NCBI RefSeq assembly: GCF_024129735.1
Contig: NZ_JAMXXK010000009.1
Span: forward strand, 1 to 64,000
Length of the DNA: 64,000 nt
Direction of reading: 5' to 3'
DNA from: Acinetobacter lwoffii
GTDB lineage: Bacteria; Pseudomonadota; Gammaproteobacteria; Pseudomonadales; Moraxellaceae
A program made the translations under genes and the position numbers. Below are positions 8,029 to 17,924 of this stretch, one piece after another. The notes below the pieces were generated by a model. It saw only the letters and a list, made by a program, of their open reading frames with translations, did not search any database and was not told where the DNA came from. Position 1 is the stretch's first letter, and every line of letters starts with the position of its first letter.

Positions 8029-9327
8029 ATGACCATATATTCTCAGAAAATCTACGCTTTAGTAGACATTAATAATTGCTATGTGAGTTGTGAGCGCATC
8101 TTTAACCCTGGTCTAAAAGATAAACCAGTAATTGTCCTGTCTAATAATGATGGCTGCGCTGTAGCCCGCTCTCAAGAGGCCAAGGACCTAGGCATTAAGA
8201 TGGGTGTTCCTCTATTTCAGATCAAGGACATCGTTGAACAGCATCAGGTCCAAGTGCTTTCTAGCAATTATGCCCTGTATGCAGAGATGTCACGCAGATT
8301 CATGAAAGTCCTGTCCGACTTTGTTTCTCCTAAAGAACAGGAGATTTACTCTATTGATGAATGTTTTCTCGATCTGACAGCCCATGCGGGAAATTACGAC
8401 TTAACTGACTATACCCAGCACATTCGTCAGCGTATTTTTTCTTGGCTTGGTTTACCAGTATGTATTGGCATTGGCAGATCTAAGACAGAAGCAAAACTAG
8501 CAAACCACATTGCGAAAAAGAATGTTTATCTGAACGGTGTATGCAACCTAGTTTCAATGGATCCTTGCTCTGCTGAAGATCTGTACCAAGCTATAGAAGT
8601 GAGTGAAATCTGGGGAGTTGGCAGGAAGCACAGCCAAAAGCTCAACAACATGGGGATACACTCAGTCATGGATTTCATTATGGCTTCGCCTCTGATGATC
8701 AGAGATCAGTTTTCTATCGTCATGCATAGGACATTACTGGAATTGCAGGGTGTTTCATGTATAGAGCTAGAGCATACGCGGGCACCAAAAAAGCAGATTG
8801 TTGCAAGCCGTTCTTTTGGACAAAGGATTTACCATATTGACGACTTAAAAGAAGCTATGAGCCTCTATGTGCAAGATGCAGTTACTCGTTTAAGAGGTGA
8901 AAATTTATTGTGTGGTTATATAATTGGCTTCGTACAATCTAACCCGTTTGACACGTATAGACCTTATTACAGCAAGTCAGCTGCAGTGACTTTACAAGAA
9001 CCTACTGACAACCTGTTAGTGTTCTCTAAAATTGCTACCACGATGATTGATGACTTGTATACCAAAGATATTGCCTTTAAGAAATGTGGCGTGATCTTGA
9101 CGTGCCTGGAGCCTAAAGCTTCCCATATTTATGACCTGTTCACTGACATGAAGCAAATAAGCTTAGACAATAACCTGATGGATTCACTTGAGGAAATCCA
9201 TCATAAGTTTGGCAAAACCAAGCTGGCTTTAGGAGCAAGTACGTTACCGAATAGAACCTGGAACATGTCAAGAGATCGGCTAACTCAAAACTACTTCAAG
9301 TGGGATCAATTATTGAATGTGAAATAA
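8029..9327 (+). CDS. umuC: UmuC, catalytic subunit of DNA polymerase V
   Basis: This is a Y-family translesion polymerase of 432 aa. Visible motifs are ALVDINNCYVSCE (catalytic Asp, steric-gate region), LSNNDGCAVARS, the YSIDECFLDLT active-site loop, and a helix-hairpin-helix-like segment around EIWGVGRKHSQKLNNMG. The C-terminus matches UmuC including the last ~60 residues. I use ATG 8029; an in-frame TTG at 8014 is less likely. It forms an operon with the umuD just upstream. Acinetobacter genomes often carry several umuDC copies on mobile DNA, consistent with its location here. Confidence 0.9.
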   Translation: MTIYSQKIYALVDINNCYVSCERIFNPGLKDKPVIVLSNNDGCAVARSQEAKDLGIKMGVPLFQIKDIVEQHQVQVLSSNYALYAEMSRRFMKVLSDFVSPKEQEIYSIDECFLDLTAHAGNYDLTDYTQHIRQRIFSWLGLPVCIGIGRSKTEAKLANHIAKKNVYLNGVCNLVSMDPCSAEDLYQAIEVSEIWGVGRKHSQKLNNMGIHSVMDFIMASPLMIRDQFSIVMHRTLLELQGVSCIELEHTRAPKKQIVASRSFGQRIYHIDDLKEAMSLYVQDAVTRLRGENLLCGYIIGFVQSNPFDTYRPYYSKSAAVTLQEPTDNLLVFSKIATTMIDDLYTKDIAFKKCGVILTCLEPKASHIYDLFTDMKQISLDNNLMDSLEEIHHKFGKTKLALGASTLPNRTWNMSRDRLTQNYFKWDQLLNVK

Positions 9328-9336
9328 TTTGAATGA

Positions 9337-9636
9337 TTTATTTCCTGCCAAATTTTGGCACTTACTTGGACAAGATTTGCAAAAAAGTTAGATGTTAAAC
9401 AACAGCCTCAACTTTTCAAATTAGTAAAATCATCAATAGATAAATATCCATCGACTCTAGAGGATTTTCCTCGTCTGCAGCTCTATTCAGTAAAAGATGG
9501 TCATGCTCTGCAATTTTAGTTTTGCTTAGCGTGTATTGGCCGCCCACGATCTGTTCAGCTTAATGAGTTAGATGACATATCACCTGCTACCCTACATAAG
9601 CCTATGACTGTATTACACCAAGAGCGACTTTTTTAA
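9337..9636 (+). pseudogene. decayed 3' fragment of a second copy of the large integrase
   Basis: From TTTATTTCCTGCCAAATTTT on, this stretch is a near copy of the intact integrase 3' end (about 7033-7262). It has point differences and at least two small deletions that break the frame: in the A-run after GATTTGC, and around CATGCTCTGCAATTTTAG. It continues past the point where the intact gene stops and reads ...RPRSVQLNELDDISPATL and on to HQERLF, then TAA at 9634. It begins ten bases after the umuC stop. It is either a relic of an earlier related element at the same site or the original gene tail displaced by insertion of umuDC. Confidence 0.85.
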
Positions 9637-9872
9637 AAAATTAACCCACTGTTCTATTTGTATTTAAATAGATATTCCTGGTTAATATTGGATTAAATAT
9701 TCTTCATAGGCATGTAAATACTAGGCATCATTATCATCAATAGTGATCACCTGTTAGCTGTTTATAAATGTCGGTTCAAAGTTTTCATATCTCTTTCACT
9801 CATTGTGTAATTTATTTAAGGTTCTCTTTGCATTGACTGCATCCATGTGTACCACCAATAAGAAAAGAAAAA

Positions 9873-9895
9873 CCCCGCTCAATAACTTGACGGGG
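9873..9895 (-). terminator. leftward terminator-like hairpin
   Basis: CCCCG (9873-9877) pairs with CGGGG (9891-9895), extended inward by TCAA/TTGA past one bulged C. On the minus strand the stem is followed by a T-rich tract (the A-rich run 9861-9872). No gene immediately feeds it. Confidence 0.5.
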
Positions 9896-9950
9896 CTGTT
9901 AGTACCGTAACAATTTCGGCTAGGGATTAGATATTTTTTTCAAGAAAAAA

Positions 9951-9980
9951 ATCTGTTTAACTCTCCCAAATTAAACAGAT
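9951..9980 (-). terminator. leftward terminator-like hairpin
   Basis: ATCTGTTTAA (9951-9960) and TTAAACAGAT (9971-9980) form a perfect 10-bp stem with a 10-nt loop. On the minus strand the stem runs straight into a T-tract. It lies downstream of the 10253-10310 terminator, so it would catch read-through or end an unannotated short RNA. Confidence 0.5.
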
Positions 9981-10252
9981 CAATTTGCGCTGTATCACTA
10001 ATTATTCAGTATTATTTATTTGCACTAAATATAAAATCAAATTATTTCACTATGATGAAAATAGTTTATTTGATTCTTAAATATCACTTAACGTCTTTCA
10101 AAAAATTACGACAAACCTTAGATTTTCCAGCAAAAACTATGTAATCAACTTCCATTGCACTATATAGACCAAATATATGCTTTACGAATCGAAATAGTTA
10201 CTTCCCCTTTTAAATTAATTTGAATGAAAATTTAAAAAGTAATATTTCTCTA

Positions 10253-10310
10253 ATCCATAGTTTTAAAAAAAAGAAGCTCAATGGAGCTTCTTTTTTTTAA
10301 AACTATGGAT
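10253..10310. terminator. 27-bp perfect hairpin terminator
   Basis: Two 27-nt arms, 10253-10279 and 10284-10310, are exact reverse complements around the loop AATG. The core is GAAGCTC/GAGCTTC with eight A and eight T on its outer side, so it can terminate in both directions. It lies 43 bases past the 5'-nucleotidase stop and most likely ends that leftward transcript. Confidence 0.85.
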
Positions 10311-10352
10311 CGGTCTGAGCCAAAATTTTTATCTTTTATCAATAAATCCTTT

Positions 10353-12263
10353 TTATTCTTTATAATTTTGCGTGCTGTATTGCTCAACTGGCAATCGGGA
10401 CAAGGCCTTTTGCCCTTTTTCACCAGGTAACCCTTCTACATACTGCAAAAATGCTTCTGCATAATCTAATCCCACATCTATACGACGCTCACCAGTAATG
10501 TCTTTAAAGCTTGTGTAAAAGTCCTGACCATCAGCCAGAAAGTTGATGGTAATTACTTGATAGGTCTGATTCATATTTAATGGCTGATATTGACCTTGTG
10601 CATTTCGAACCTTTAAATTGGATAAACGCTGACCCTTTGCCTTAGTTAAATCTACATCCCATTGTAGTCCACCCGCATATGGATAACTGCCTGTGTTATT
10701 ACTCGTAACAGCATCCATGGCATCTTCCAGCACTGCTTTAATTTCTTGGCCAGTTGCATTTAATTGTACTAAGGTATTTTTGAATGGCAGCACTGTATAA
10801 ATTTTCTCTACCGTAATATCACCTTGAGGCAGATCTACCCTTACCCCTCCTCCGTTTTGGATTGAAATATCTGCATTAAAATATTTTTTACCTTGCTGTA
10901 GAAATGCTTCGGCAACCAGCTGCTGTACATCACCCCCATGCTGATTAATAAAATCTGCTTTATTGCAGACATCACCTAAACTAGAACGTGATGTATCTTT
11001 GGTCATTCCTGGAACACGACGTAAGCATAAATTATCATTAGCAATGGCAACTTTTTCTTTGCCTAATAAGTTTTTAGCGACTTTATACGGTTCTAAAATA
11101 CTTAAAGCTATAGCATCAGGCTGTACAATACGTAAGGAGTTACTATTTTCAATATCTCGCTTAATAGAATCTAGTTCCGTACTCATCAATGCTGGAGCAT
11201 CTTTAGCTGTACGTTTAAAATCATCGCCAATCAATACATTGGCTTTTCCTGCACATGCTTCAATTTTACCATCGGCATCAAAGTTGACTTTGAGTTGTCC
11301 GACGACATAACTATATTGCCATGCCTGTACAACACAGACCTGATCACCATCTTTATTTTTTAATACAGTGGGATAGTCACCCTCTGGGCTTATACCGTAA
11401 CTTTTAAGTTTCGCATCTGCCAGCAAGGTATGAGAATCTCCGCCAACAATGACATCAACGCCTGACAATTTAGTGGCTAAATCTTTTTCTAACCCGTACC
11501 CTAAATGAGATTGAACAATAATTTTATTGATGCCTTGCTGTTTTAGCTCATCAATATATTTTTGTGCAGTAACTACTTCATCATTAAATACAGTATCTTG
11601 ATTTGGTCGAGAAGCATTTTTAGTTTTATTGGCAATCGTTAAACCAATTAAAGCAATTTTCTGCCCTTCTTTTTCCATAACTGTATAAGGTTTAACAAGG
11701 TTAGTTTGGTATAGTGCTGAAGTTTTTCCAAACTCGACATTTGCACTCAAGACTTGGGTTTTATTTTCACAATTACCTTTATCATTTAGGAATCCAATAA
11801 ATTTTTTTAAGCCATCATCCGTATTATCGAATTCATGATTACCTAGCGTTAACGTATCGAAACAAACACTATTCATGAGGTCTGCCTCTGCTTCACCTTC
11901 TTTTAAAGTAAAATAGAGATCCCCAGTAATGGCATCACCTGAGTGAATTTTTATTGGATTTTTCTCAGTGCTTGCCAAGGTATTCATCAACGCAGCAACG
12001 CGTGCAAAACCACCATTAGAGACTTGTATTTCTTCACGTTTACCCATCGAAGTTTCAAGCATTAATTTAGTACTTTCCTCATCCAAATGTGAATGACTGT
12101 CATTAATATGTACTAAATTGACTTCCAGCGGTTTAGGAGGAATAACAGGCGTTATATTCGTATTTTCTTTACTATCATTATTACACCCAGTTAAAAACAT
12201 ACTAGAAACTAATAAACTGCATGTAAAACCCGAATACCTAGTTAGTTTATTATTAAAAGACAT
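10353..12263 (-). CDS. lipoprotein 5'-nucleotidase / UDP-sugar hydrolase family
   Basis: This is a 636-aa secreted metallophosphoesterase. A lipoprotein signal peptide ends at LTGC (Cys about residue 27), so the protein should be anchored in the envelope. The N-terminal metallophosphatase domain shows VHINDSHSH, SGDAITGD, LGNHEFDNT and VGGDSHTLL, the metal-ligand motifs. The C-terminal 5'-nucleotidase domain shows QNGGGVRVDLPQGDI. It should release phosphate from nucleotides or nucleotide sugars. I use ATG 12263, preceded by GGTGGGG, not an in-frame GTG six bases earlier. It belongs to a cluster of phosphate-scavenging genes. Only a weak Pho half-site (ATGTCAT near 12324, minus strand) is visible upstream. 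Confidence 0.85.
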   Translation of the reverse strand: MSFNNKLTRYSGFTCSLLVSSMFLTGCNNDSKENTNITPVIPPKPLEVNLVHINDSHSHLDEESTKLMLETSMGKREEIQVSNGGFARVAALMNTLASTEKNPIKIHSGDAITGDLYFTLKEGEAEADLMNSVCFDTLTLGNHEFDNTDDGLKKFIGFLNDKGNCENKTQVLSANVEFGKTSALYQTNLVKPYTVMEKEGQKIALIGLTIANKTKNASRPNQDTVFNDEVVTAQKYIDELKQQGINKIIVQSHLGYGLEKDLATKLSGVDVIVGGDSHTLLADAKLKSYGISPEGDYPTVLKNKDGDQVCVVQAWQYSYVVGQLKVNFDADGKIEACAGKANVLIGDDFKRTAKDAPALMSTELDSIKRDIENSNSLRIVQPDAIALSILEPYKVAKNLLGKEKVAIANDNLCLRRVPGMTKDTSRSSLGDVCNKADFINQHGGDVQQLVAEAFLQQGKKYFNADISIQNGGGVRVDLPQGDITVEKIYTVLPFKNTLVQLNATGQEIKAVLEDAMDAVTSNNTGSYPYAGGLQWDVDLTKAKGQRLSNLKVRNAQGQYQPLNMNQTYQVITINFLADGQDFYTSFKDITGERRIDVGLDYAEAFLQYVEGLPGEKGQKALSRLPVEQYSTQNYKE

Positions 12264-12555
12264 GACCACCCCACCTGATTATAATTTAAACAAACATCAT
12301 GTAGGTCTGCTGTTTAAAATTCATGACATTCACTATTTTTTCTAATTGTTTTTTAACAAATGGTTAAGTTATCCCATTAGGGAACTTATCATTTCATGCC
12401 CTAGGCTTAAATTATAAATTTTGAATAAGCATATGTTTGATTACTGCTTGGCTAATTTTTTAAGCACTCAATAAAATAAGGAGAAATATGAAATTTCCCC
12501 TTATAGATTAAATTTATTTCGTCAGTTTTCTTAATTTACAGTCGATGAACTCATA

Positions 12556-15015
12556 TCAAAATTTACGTCTACGTATCATGGAAACTAAAACGAGGCCCGT
12601 TAAGGTTAACATTGACCAGATCCCCATGCTGCCACCGCTTATTTTTCCTGTATCAGGATTACTCGATATATTTTCGTTTAAATCCATATCAACAATTACA
12701 GGATCATGATCGGAAGAACGGAATGCATCATCGCTATAGAATGCTGCAATTTGCTCATCTGTTTTATATTCTTCGTTATAGTCTAAGGCTGTCGGCTCAT
12801 CAGCATTGATGTGCCAAGCAAAAGCGCGTTTCACCATTGGATATAAGTCTGCATCAGCAATTGCATGGTCTAGGTTTCCTGCGCCCCCATTGCCATTGGC
12901 ATCACTTGCAACACCAAAGACATAACTATAGGCCGTTTTACCTTGTCCAATTTTTTCGTCATTGAGCAAGACTTTATAATTGGCTTTTTCTAATGCTAAA
13001 ATCGGATCTTCTTTAGCATAACTATTCATATCACCGACCAGCAAATAATTTGGTTTAGCCACTTGTGTTGGATTTTTTGCAATCCACTGCATAAGTTTTT
13101 GTACTGCAGTTAAACGTGTTGCATTCCAGCAACCTTGACCATCACCCTGATCAGCATCGGCCAGAGTTTTATCGGTAGGACAACTGCCTTTCGACTTTAA
13201 GTGATTCGGTACTATCGTAAATATTTTTCCACCATTTACAGATTGGAAACTTTGCGCCATGGTGACACGGTTCTTTTCAGTCTGATCATCATAAACTGCA
13301 GGCTCACCAACAGGTTTTACGCGCTTACTGTTATAGATAATCGCAACTGCAATTGCATCTGTACCTAATTTTGTCATTTGGGTTGGAATGACATATTTCC
13401 AGTCTGCACCTAAGGCTTGCGATAAGTATGCCACTGCACTTTTATCATCAAAACCATTATTTGCGATTTCCATTAACCCATACACATCGGCATCAATTGT
13501 TTTTAAAGCACTGACAATTTTTTGATGTTGCTTCTTAAACTCAGTTTCTGAGCTTGCACCACGTTCTGTTGGGAAACCTTTTTCTGAACCATTATCATAA
13601 TTTAAGACATTAAAAGCCGCAGCGCGAATTTGTTTAACATCTTTTGGAATCACCGTTGAAGGACGTAAATTAGTATCCTTGATAATTTCAGGTTGTGCCT
13701 TCCCCTGTATCGGTTGAATTCGCCATGCATTAAAACGATACTCTAAAATCCCCTCAACATTTTTCAGTTCAGAACCTGTTCTTAATGTATTTATGGCATT
13801 GAAGTTTTGCGGAAGTAATGGTGTTCTATTTTGATTATTATAGCCATCATCCAAGATAATTTTAGAAAGCAGATTTTGCTGGGCTAATGCAACTGCTTCA
13901 GCAGATTTTGCAGGATATAGATTCGTTGGAATATACAAGCGACCTAAACTTAAAGATAGCTCACCATAACGACCGTAATTGTAATTTTCACTTATCGTTA
14001 AAGTTTGTGGGATTTTAACTAGCATCCCTTGATAGCGTTTAGGTACATTTCCTGCTATCTCCGTCAAACTGGTAAACGGTAAATTAAGTGCCTGTGCCGT
14101 GACTGTATTGGATGCTTGTGTATTACAGGTTTGAATATTTTGATCAAGTTGATCTATTTGGAGTTGGTTTTGATATGAGGTTAAACGACCTTTTAAAATA
14201 ACCTCTTCACCCACTTTTCCTCCAGTGATTTTACTACTTGCAGGAAGATAGACAAAAATAGCATTACTTAAATTGGATTTGGCTTTACTATCGGGAGTTT
14301 GTATATAAAAACCAGAAAAACCATTGTCATAACGGTAGTCTGCGGTAATAACACCACGAACAACATATGGTTGATTTTGTGCGGCAGATTGTAGGTCCGC
14401 AATCGCCGTATCTGCTGTATTACAACTGATAGGAGTAACGGGGGAGGTTATAGGCGCGCTTGTATCTAAATACTGGGAAAACTCATTTCGATCAGACCAT
14501 TTAGACCATTCGCTTTCTAACTCAAATGCTGTTGCAGGATCAATTGAAGTTACATTATTTGAAGTTTTAGTACGTGACAAACTATTTTGATAACTACTAA
14601 AACCCACTCCCCAACCAGTACCTGGATCCTCTCCCACACGACCAAAACGGTCTATTGGAGTACCTTTATAAAACAGGACCAAGGTATCATCTCCATTAAA
14701 TGCAAGTCCTGCCACTTGATTGACTTTATTACCAATTACTGCCTGCAACTCTGTTCGACCAATAATGTATTTTGCTTTACTTGCCAATGAGCCTTTTAAT
14801 TGAAAAGTCGCAGATTTCGTGGTTGAACCATTAGTAAATTGTTGAATCTCATAGTCAGCTAAGTTCACTGTTAAACTGTCAGGGTTATAGATTTCCAAAC
14901 CCTTTTTATTAGATGTACCATCTATATACTGACTAAACATTAATTGTGCATGTGCAGAAAACGAGCACCCCATAAGTATTAAACTTAAACTCAATATTTT
15001 TGGTTTTATATTCAT
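12556..15015 (-). CDS. ExeM/NucH-type extracellular endonuclease with GlyGly-CTERM
   Basis: This is an 819-aa secreted nuclease. A signal peptide (residues 1-23, ending SAHA) is followed by a lamin-tail domain (about 25-110) and an OB-fold-like region (about 200-300). The endonuclease/exonuclease/phosphatase domain (about 460-780) has AAFNVLNYDN, GLMEIANNG, PNHLKSKGS, VGDMNSYAKEDP and SSDHDPVIVD. The end is a sorting tail: GGSMGIWSM, a hydrophobic helix, then RRRKF. That tail is a GlyGly-CTERM signal, handled by rhombosortase and type II secretion in known examples. The enzyme probably degrades environmental DNA to supply phosphate. A Pho-box-like site lies upstream. Confidence 0.88.
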   Translation of the reverse strand: MNIKPKILSLSLILMGCSFSAHAQLMFSQYIDGTSNKKGLEIYNPDSLTVNLADYEIQQFTNGSTTKSATFQLKGSLASKAKYIIGRTELQAVIGNKVNQVAGLAFNGDDTLVLFYKGTPIDRFGRVGEDPGTGWGVGFSSYQNSLSRTKTSNNVTSIDPATAFELESEWSKWSDRNEFSQYLDTSAPITSPVTPISCNTADTAIADLQSAAQNQPYVVRGVITADYRYDNGFSGFYIQTPDSKAKSNLSNAIFVYLPASSKITGGKVGEEVILKGRLTSYQNQLQIDQLDQNIQTCNTQASNTVTAQALNLPFTSLTEIAGNVPKRYQGMLVKIPQTLTISENYNYGRYGELSLSLGRLYIPTNLYPAKSAEAVALAQQNLLSKIILDDGYNNQNRTPLLPQNFNAINTLRTGSELKNVEGILEYRFNAWRIQPIQGKAQPEIIKDTNLRPSTVIPKDVKQIRAAAFNVLNYDNGSEKGFPTERGASSETEFKKQHQKIVSALKTIDADVYGLMEIANNGFDDKSAVAYLSQALGADWKYVIPTQMTKLGTDAIAVAIIYNSKRVKPVGEPAVYDDQTEKNRVTMAQSFQSVNGGKIFTIVPNHLKSKGSCPTDKTLADADQGDGQGCWNATRLTAVQKLMQWIAKNPTQVAKPNYLLVGDMNSYAKEDPILALEKANYKVLLNDEKIGQGKTAYSYVFGVASDANGNGGAGNLDHAIADADLYPMVKRAFAWHINADEPTALDYNEEYKTDEQIAAFYSDDAFRSSDHDPVIVDMDLNENISSNPDTGKISGGSMGIWSMLTLTGLVLVSMIRRRKF

Positions 15016-15063
15016 AATGATTTTGAACAGTTGTTAAAATTCAAAATAGCTTAGTTTTTATAC

Positions 15064-15092
15064 ATGACATCACTATGAATAACTGATGACAG
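15064..15092 (-). promoter_or_regulatory. Pho-box-like repeats upstream of the nuclease
   Basis: On the minus strand three 7-bp units, CTGTCAT, TATTCAT and ATGTCAT, are separated by exactly 4 bp. This is the 11-bp-period direct repeat recognised by PhoB. It lies about 50-75 bp before the nuclease start. PhoB control is inferred from the pattern and from the function of the gene. Confidence 0.65.
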
Positions 15093-15228
15093 TTTTAGTG
15101 AAATCGCTTTTCTAGAATTTTTCTTATTAAGCCCCCAAGTTGTCCCGGTTTAAATCAACGTTGCCCCTTTTCTTCTAAATTCAGATAAAAGGCTGAATAT
15201 TACCCAGATGAAATAACTATACAGTACG

Positions 15229-15257
15229 ATGTCATAAATATGTCATGAAACAGTCAC
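15229..15257 (+). promoter_or_regulatory. Pho-box-like repeats upstream of ppk1
   Basis: ATGTCAT (15229-15235), ATGTCAT (15240-15246) and CAGTCAC (15251-15257) are spaced by 4 bp, giving an 11-bp period like a PhoB site. It is about 155 bp before the ppk1 ATG, which leaves room for a long leader. Confidence 0.65.
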
Positions 15258-15411
15258 AGAATGCTTAGTTGAATAAAGTTTAATTCTTAGCCTTTCTACA
15301 GAATTAGTCATTTTTTTATTTACGAAGAGTCAATTAACCTCTTTCAAAGGCTTTAAAGAATTTTCTATTAGCTTCCTTCAGCGCTGCAATCTGACTTTAT
15401 AAGAGCCATAA

Positions 15412-17490
15412 ATGACTACCTTAAATGTGTCTTCAAACTCTTCATCACATCCGTTAAAAAAGTATATAAATAGAGAGCTCTCACTATTTGAGTTTCATAA
15501 GCGGGTGTTGGCACAGGCGAAAGATACTGAATACCCTTTACTTGAACGATTAAATTTTTTAATTATTTTTTCAAGTAATCTGGATGAGTTTTTTGAAATA
15601 CGAGTTGCCAGTTTAATGCAACAAATTGAACTTTCAGATCATGCTAGAGCTCGTCCAGATAACTCACTCCTCTCAGATATAGTCACCACCATTTCCAAAC
15701 TTGCACACGAAGCTGTCGAAGAACAGTATAAAATACTTAATTATAATCTCTTACCACAACTGCAAGGACATGGTGTTCATTTCATTCAGTATGGTGACAT
15801 CCTCGAAAAACATAAAGAATGGATTAAGGACTATTTCCATAATGAAGTTCGACCTGTGGTCACACCTATCAGTTTAGATCCAGCCCACCCCTTTCCTCGG
15901 CTAGTGAATAAAAGTCTAAATTTCATTGTAACCCTAGAAGGTAAAGATGCATTTGGACGAAAAATTGATTTGGCGATTGTTCCCGCACCACGATCATTAC
16001 CTAGATTAGTAAAGTTACCTAAAAGTATTTCTGGCGAGGATGAACACTACATTCTACTTTCAGCCATTATTCAGCAACATCTTCATGAGTTATTTCCAGG
16101 GGTGACCACCACTGGATGTTATCAATTTCGGGTCACACGTAATGCAGATTTAACTATCTCAGAAGATGTTGAAGACTTAGCAATTGCCTTAAAAGATGAA
16201 CTATCCTCACGGCGCTTTGGTCGGGCTGTAAGACTTGAGGTGACTAAAAATTGCCCTGAAAATATTATTGATTATTTACTTAGACAGTTTGATCTTAAGC
16301 AAGAGCAACTCTATCGTATTGACGGCCCGCTTAATCTGGCGCGCTTTATATCGAACTTCAATTTGCCAGAGTTACGTTTTCCTCCCCATGTACAAAAATT
16401 ACCGAAAGTGTTGTATGGGAAAAAATCCATATTTGAGGTATTAAAAACCGGAGATGTTTTATTACATCACCCTTTTCACTCTTTCGCTCCGGTCATTAAG
16501 CTACTGAAAGAGGCAGCCCATGATCCACATGTGTTAGCCATAAAACAAACCCTTTATCGGAGTGGTGTACATTCTGAAATTGTGCAAGTTCTTGCTGAAG
16601 CGGCACGAAATGGTAAGGAAGTCACAGCAGTGATTGAATTACGTGCTCGCTTTGATGAAGAGTCAAATATCGAAGTTGCCAATCTATTACAAGAAGCTGG
16701 GGCGGTTGTTGTATATGGGATCGTTGGCTATAAAACCCACGCCAAAATGATTCTGATCGTGCGTCGTGAAATAGACAAAATTAAACGTTATGTTCATTTA
16801 GGCACAGGTAACTATCATGCAATGAATGCCAAAATCTATACTGATTATGGACTACTGACCAGTGATGCTGATATTTGTGAAGATGTCCATAAAGTCTTTC
16901 AGGAGCTCACGGGCATGGGGAAAATGGTCAAATTGAAAAAACTTTTTCATGCACCATTTACTCTGCATTCTCAATTGATTGAACTCATCGAAATTGAAAC
17001 TGAAAATAGCAAAGCAGGCAAAAAAGCGCAGATTATTATTAAAGTAAATGCCTTAACTGAACCTCAACTAATTGATGCCCTATATAGAGCATCTCAAGCG
17101 GGTGTTCAAATCGATTTGATTGTCCGTTCAATTTGCTGCTTACGCCCACAAGTGAAAGGGCTTTCTGAAAATATTCGAGTCCGCTCAATTGTGGGACGTT
17201 TTTTAGAACATACCCGGGTTTATTATTTTTACCATCAGGGCGAAAACAAGCTTTATTGCGCCAGTGCAGATTGGATGGGGCGTAATTTATTCTCTCGTAT
17301 CGAGACCTGTTTCCCAATCGAAGATAAAAAACTTCGTAAACAAATTCTGCAAGATGGCTTAATGAATTATCTTCAAGATAACCGCCGTGCATGGGAACTT
17401 CAAGCAGATGGAACGTGGATTCAATGTACACCAAGTTTGGATAAGCCCATGTATATCGCACAACAGCACTTATTAAACCATACATCTTAA
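15412..17490 (+). CDS. ppk1: polyphosphate kinase 1
   Basis: This 692-aa protein is full length for PPK1, which reversibly makes polyphosphate from ATP. The N-domain shows [16 protein letters not shown] and [12 protein letters not shown]. The two phospholipase-D-like catalytic domains show [17 protein letters not shown] (autophosphorylated His region) and [20 protein letters not shown] (second His region). The conserved FEEANVEVANLL-type motif is present as [13 protein letters not shown]. It is transcribed away from the nuclease gene with its own Pho-like box. Together with the neighbouring phosphatases and nuclease it couples phosphate capture to storage. Confidence 0.95.
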   Translation: MTTLNVSSNSSSHPLKKYINRELSLFEFHKRVLAQAKDTEYPLLERLNFLIIFSSNLDEFFEIRVASLMQQIELSDHARARPDNSLLSDIVTTISKLAHEAVEEQYKILNYNLLPQLQGHGVHFIQYGDILEKHKEWIKDYFHNEVRPVVTPISLDPAHPFPRLVNKSLNFIVTLEGKDAFGRKIDLAIVPAPRSLPRLVKLPKSISGEDEHYILLSAIIQQHLHELFPGVTTTGCYQFRVTRNADLTISEDVEDLAIALKDELSSRRFGRAVRLEVTKNCPENIIDYLLRQFDLKQEQLYRIDGPLNLARFISNFNLPELRFPPHVQKLPKVLYGKKSIFEVLKTGDVLLHHPFHSFAPVIKLLKEAAHDPHVLAIKQTLYRSGVHSEIVQVLAEAARNGKEVTAVIELRARFDEESNIEVANLLQEAGAVVVYGIVGYKTHAKMILIVRREIDKIKRYVHLGTGNYHAMNAKIYTDYGLLTSDADICEDVHKVFQELTGMGKMVKLKKLFHAPFTLHSQLIELIEIETENSKAGKKAQIIIKVNALTEPQLIDALYRASQAGVQIDLIVRSICCLRPQVKGLSENIRVRSIVGRFLEHTRVYYFYHQGENKLYCASADWMGRNLFSRIETCFPIEDKKLRKQILQDGLMNYLQDNRRAWELQADGTWIQCTPSLDKPMYIAQQHLLNHTS

Positions 17491-17520
17491 TTAACCCGAA
17501 TCCTGTTTAAGCCACTGATT

Positions 17521-17844
17521 CTATAATTTGAATTTTTGGCTTATTTTGATGAGTGAGTTGATATGCACATAACGATGCGTAAATCCCCAGATTAAAATCC
17601 GCGGAATCAGGGACAAAGCCAAGCTCTTAATTCCTTGGGCCTTGGCTGCCATGATTTTTGTTCCCATTACATAAAATCTTTTTTTTAGGCTTATAAAAAA
17701 CCTGCCTGCTACGACTAAAATTACGTTTTTATTCAAGCCATGATCCTCGGTATGCCGAACTAAAACAGCAATTAATTCACTTTGCCGGATTATATACGCG
17801 GCTACTAAAATATGAGCATCAGTATTGCAAATACGATCAAACAT
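17521..17844 (-). CDS. doubtful 107-aa ORF, possibly a gene remnant
   Basis: This ORF lies between ppk1 and the PhoD gene, convergent with ppk1. I do not recognise the product. The first 60 residues look irregular. The end, AAKAQGIKSLALSLIPRILIWGFTH, vaguely recalls the C-terminus of short-chain dehydrogenases, which would make this a degraded remnant. There is no clear ribosome-binding site or domain. It may not be expressed. Confidence 0.25.
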   Translation of the reverse strand: MFDRICNTDAHILVAAYIIRQSELIAVLVRHTEDHGLNKNVILVVAGRFFISLKKRFYVMGTKIMAAKAQGIKSLALSLIPRILIWGFTHRYVHINSLIKISQKFKL

Positions 17845-17882
17845 CTGGATATTGATAGCTATAGGGATGAAATGTTATAAAA

Positions 17883-17910
17883 AAATATCCGGGCATTGGC
17901 CCGGATATTT
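17883..17910. terminator. terminator after the PhoD gene
   Basis: AAATATCCGGGC and GCCCGGATATTT form a perfect 12-bp stem with loop ATTG. It lies just after the leftward PhoD reading frame, with A/T tracts on both sides, so it can act in either direction. Confidence 0.8.
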
Positions 17911-17924
17911 AAACTCTAAGCAGC

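Larger units (their letters stand above)
9637..10252. other. gene-free spacer with leftward hairpins
   Basis: About 600 bases hold no convincing gene on either strand. They contain two leftward terminator-like hairpins, listed separately. The sequence may be the degraded right flank of the mobile region. I see no terminal repeat matching the left side. Confidence 0.5.
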
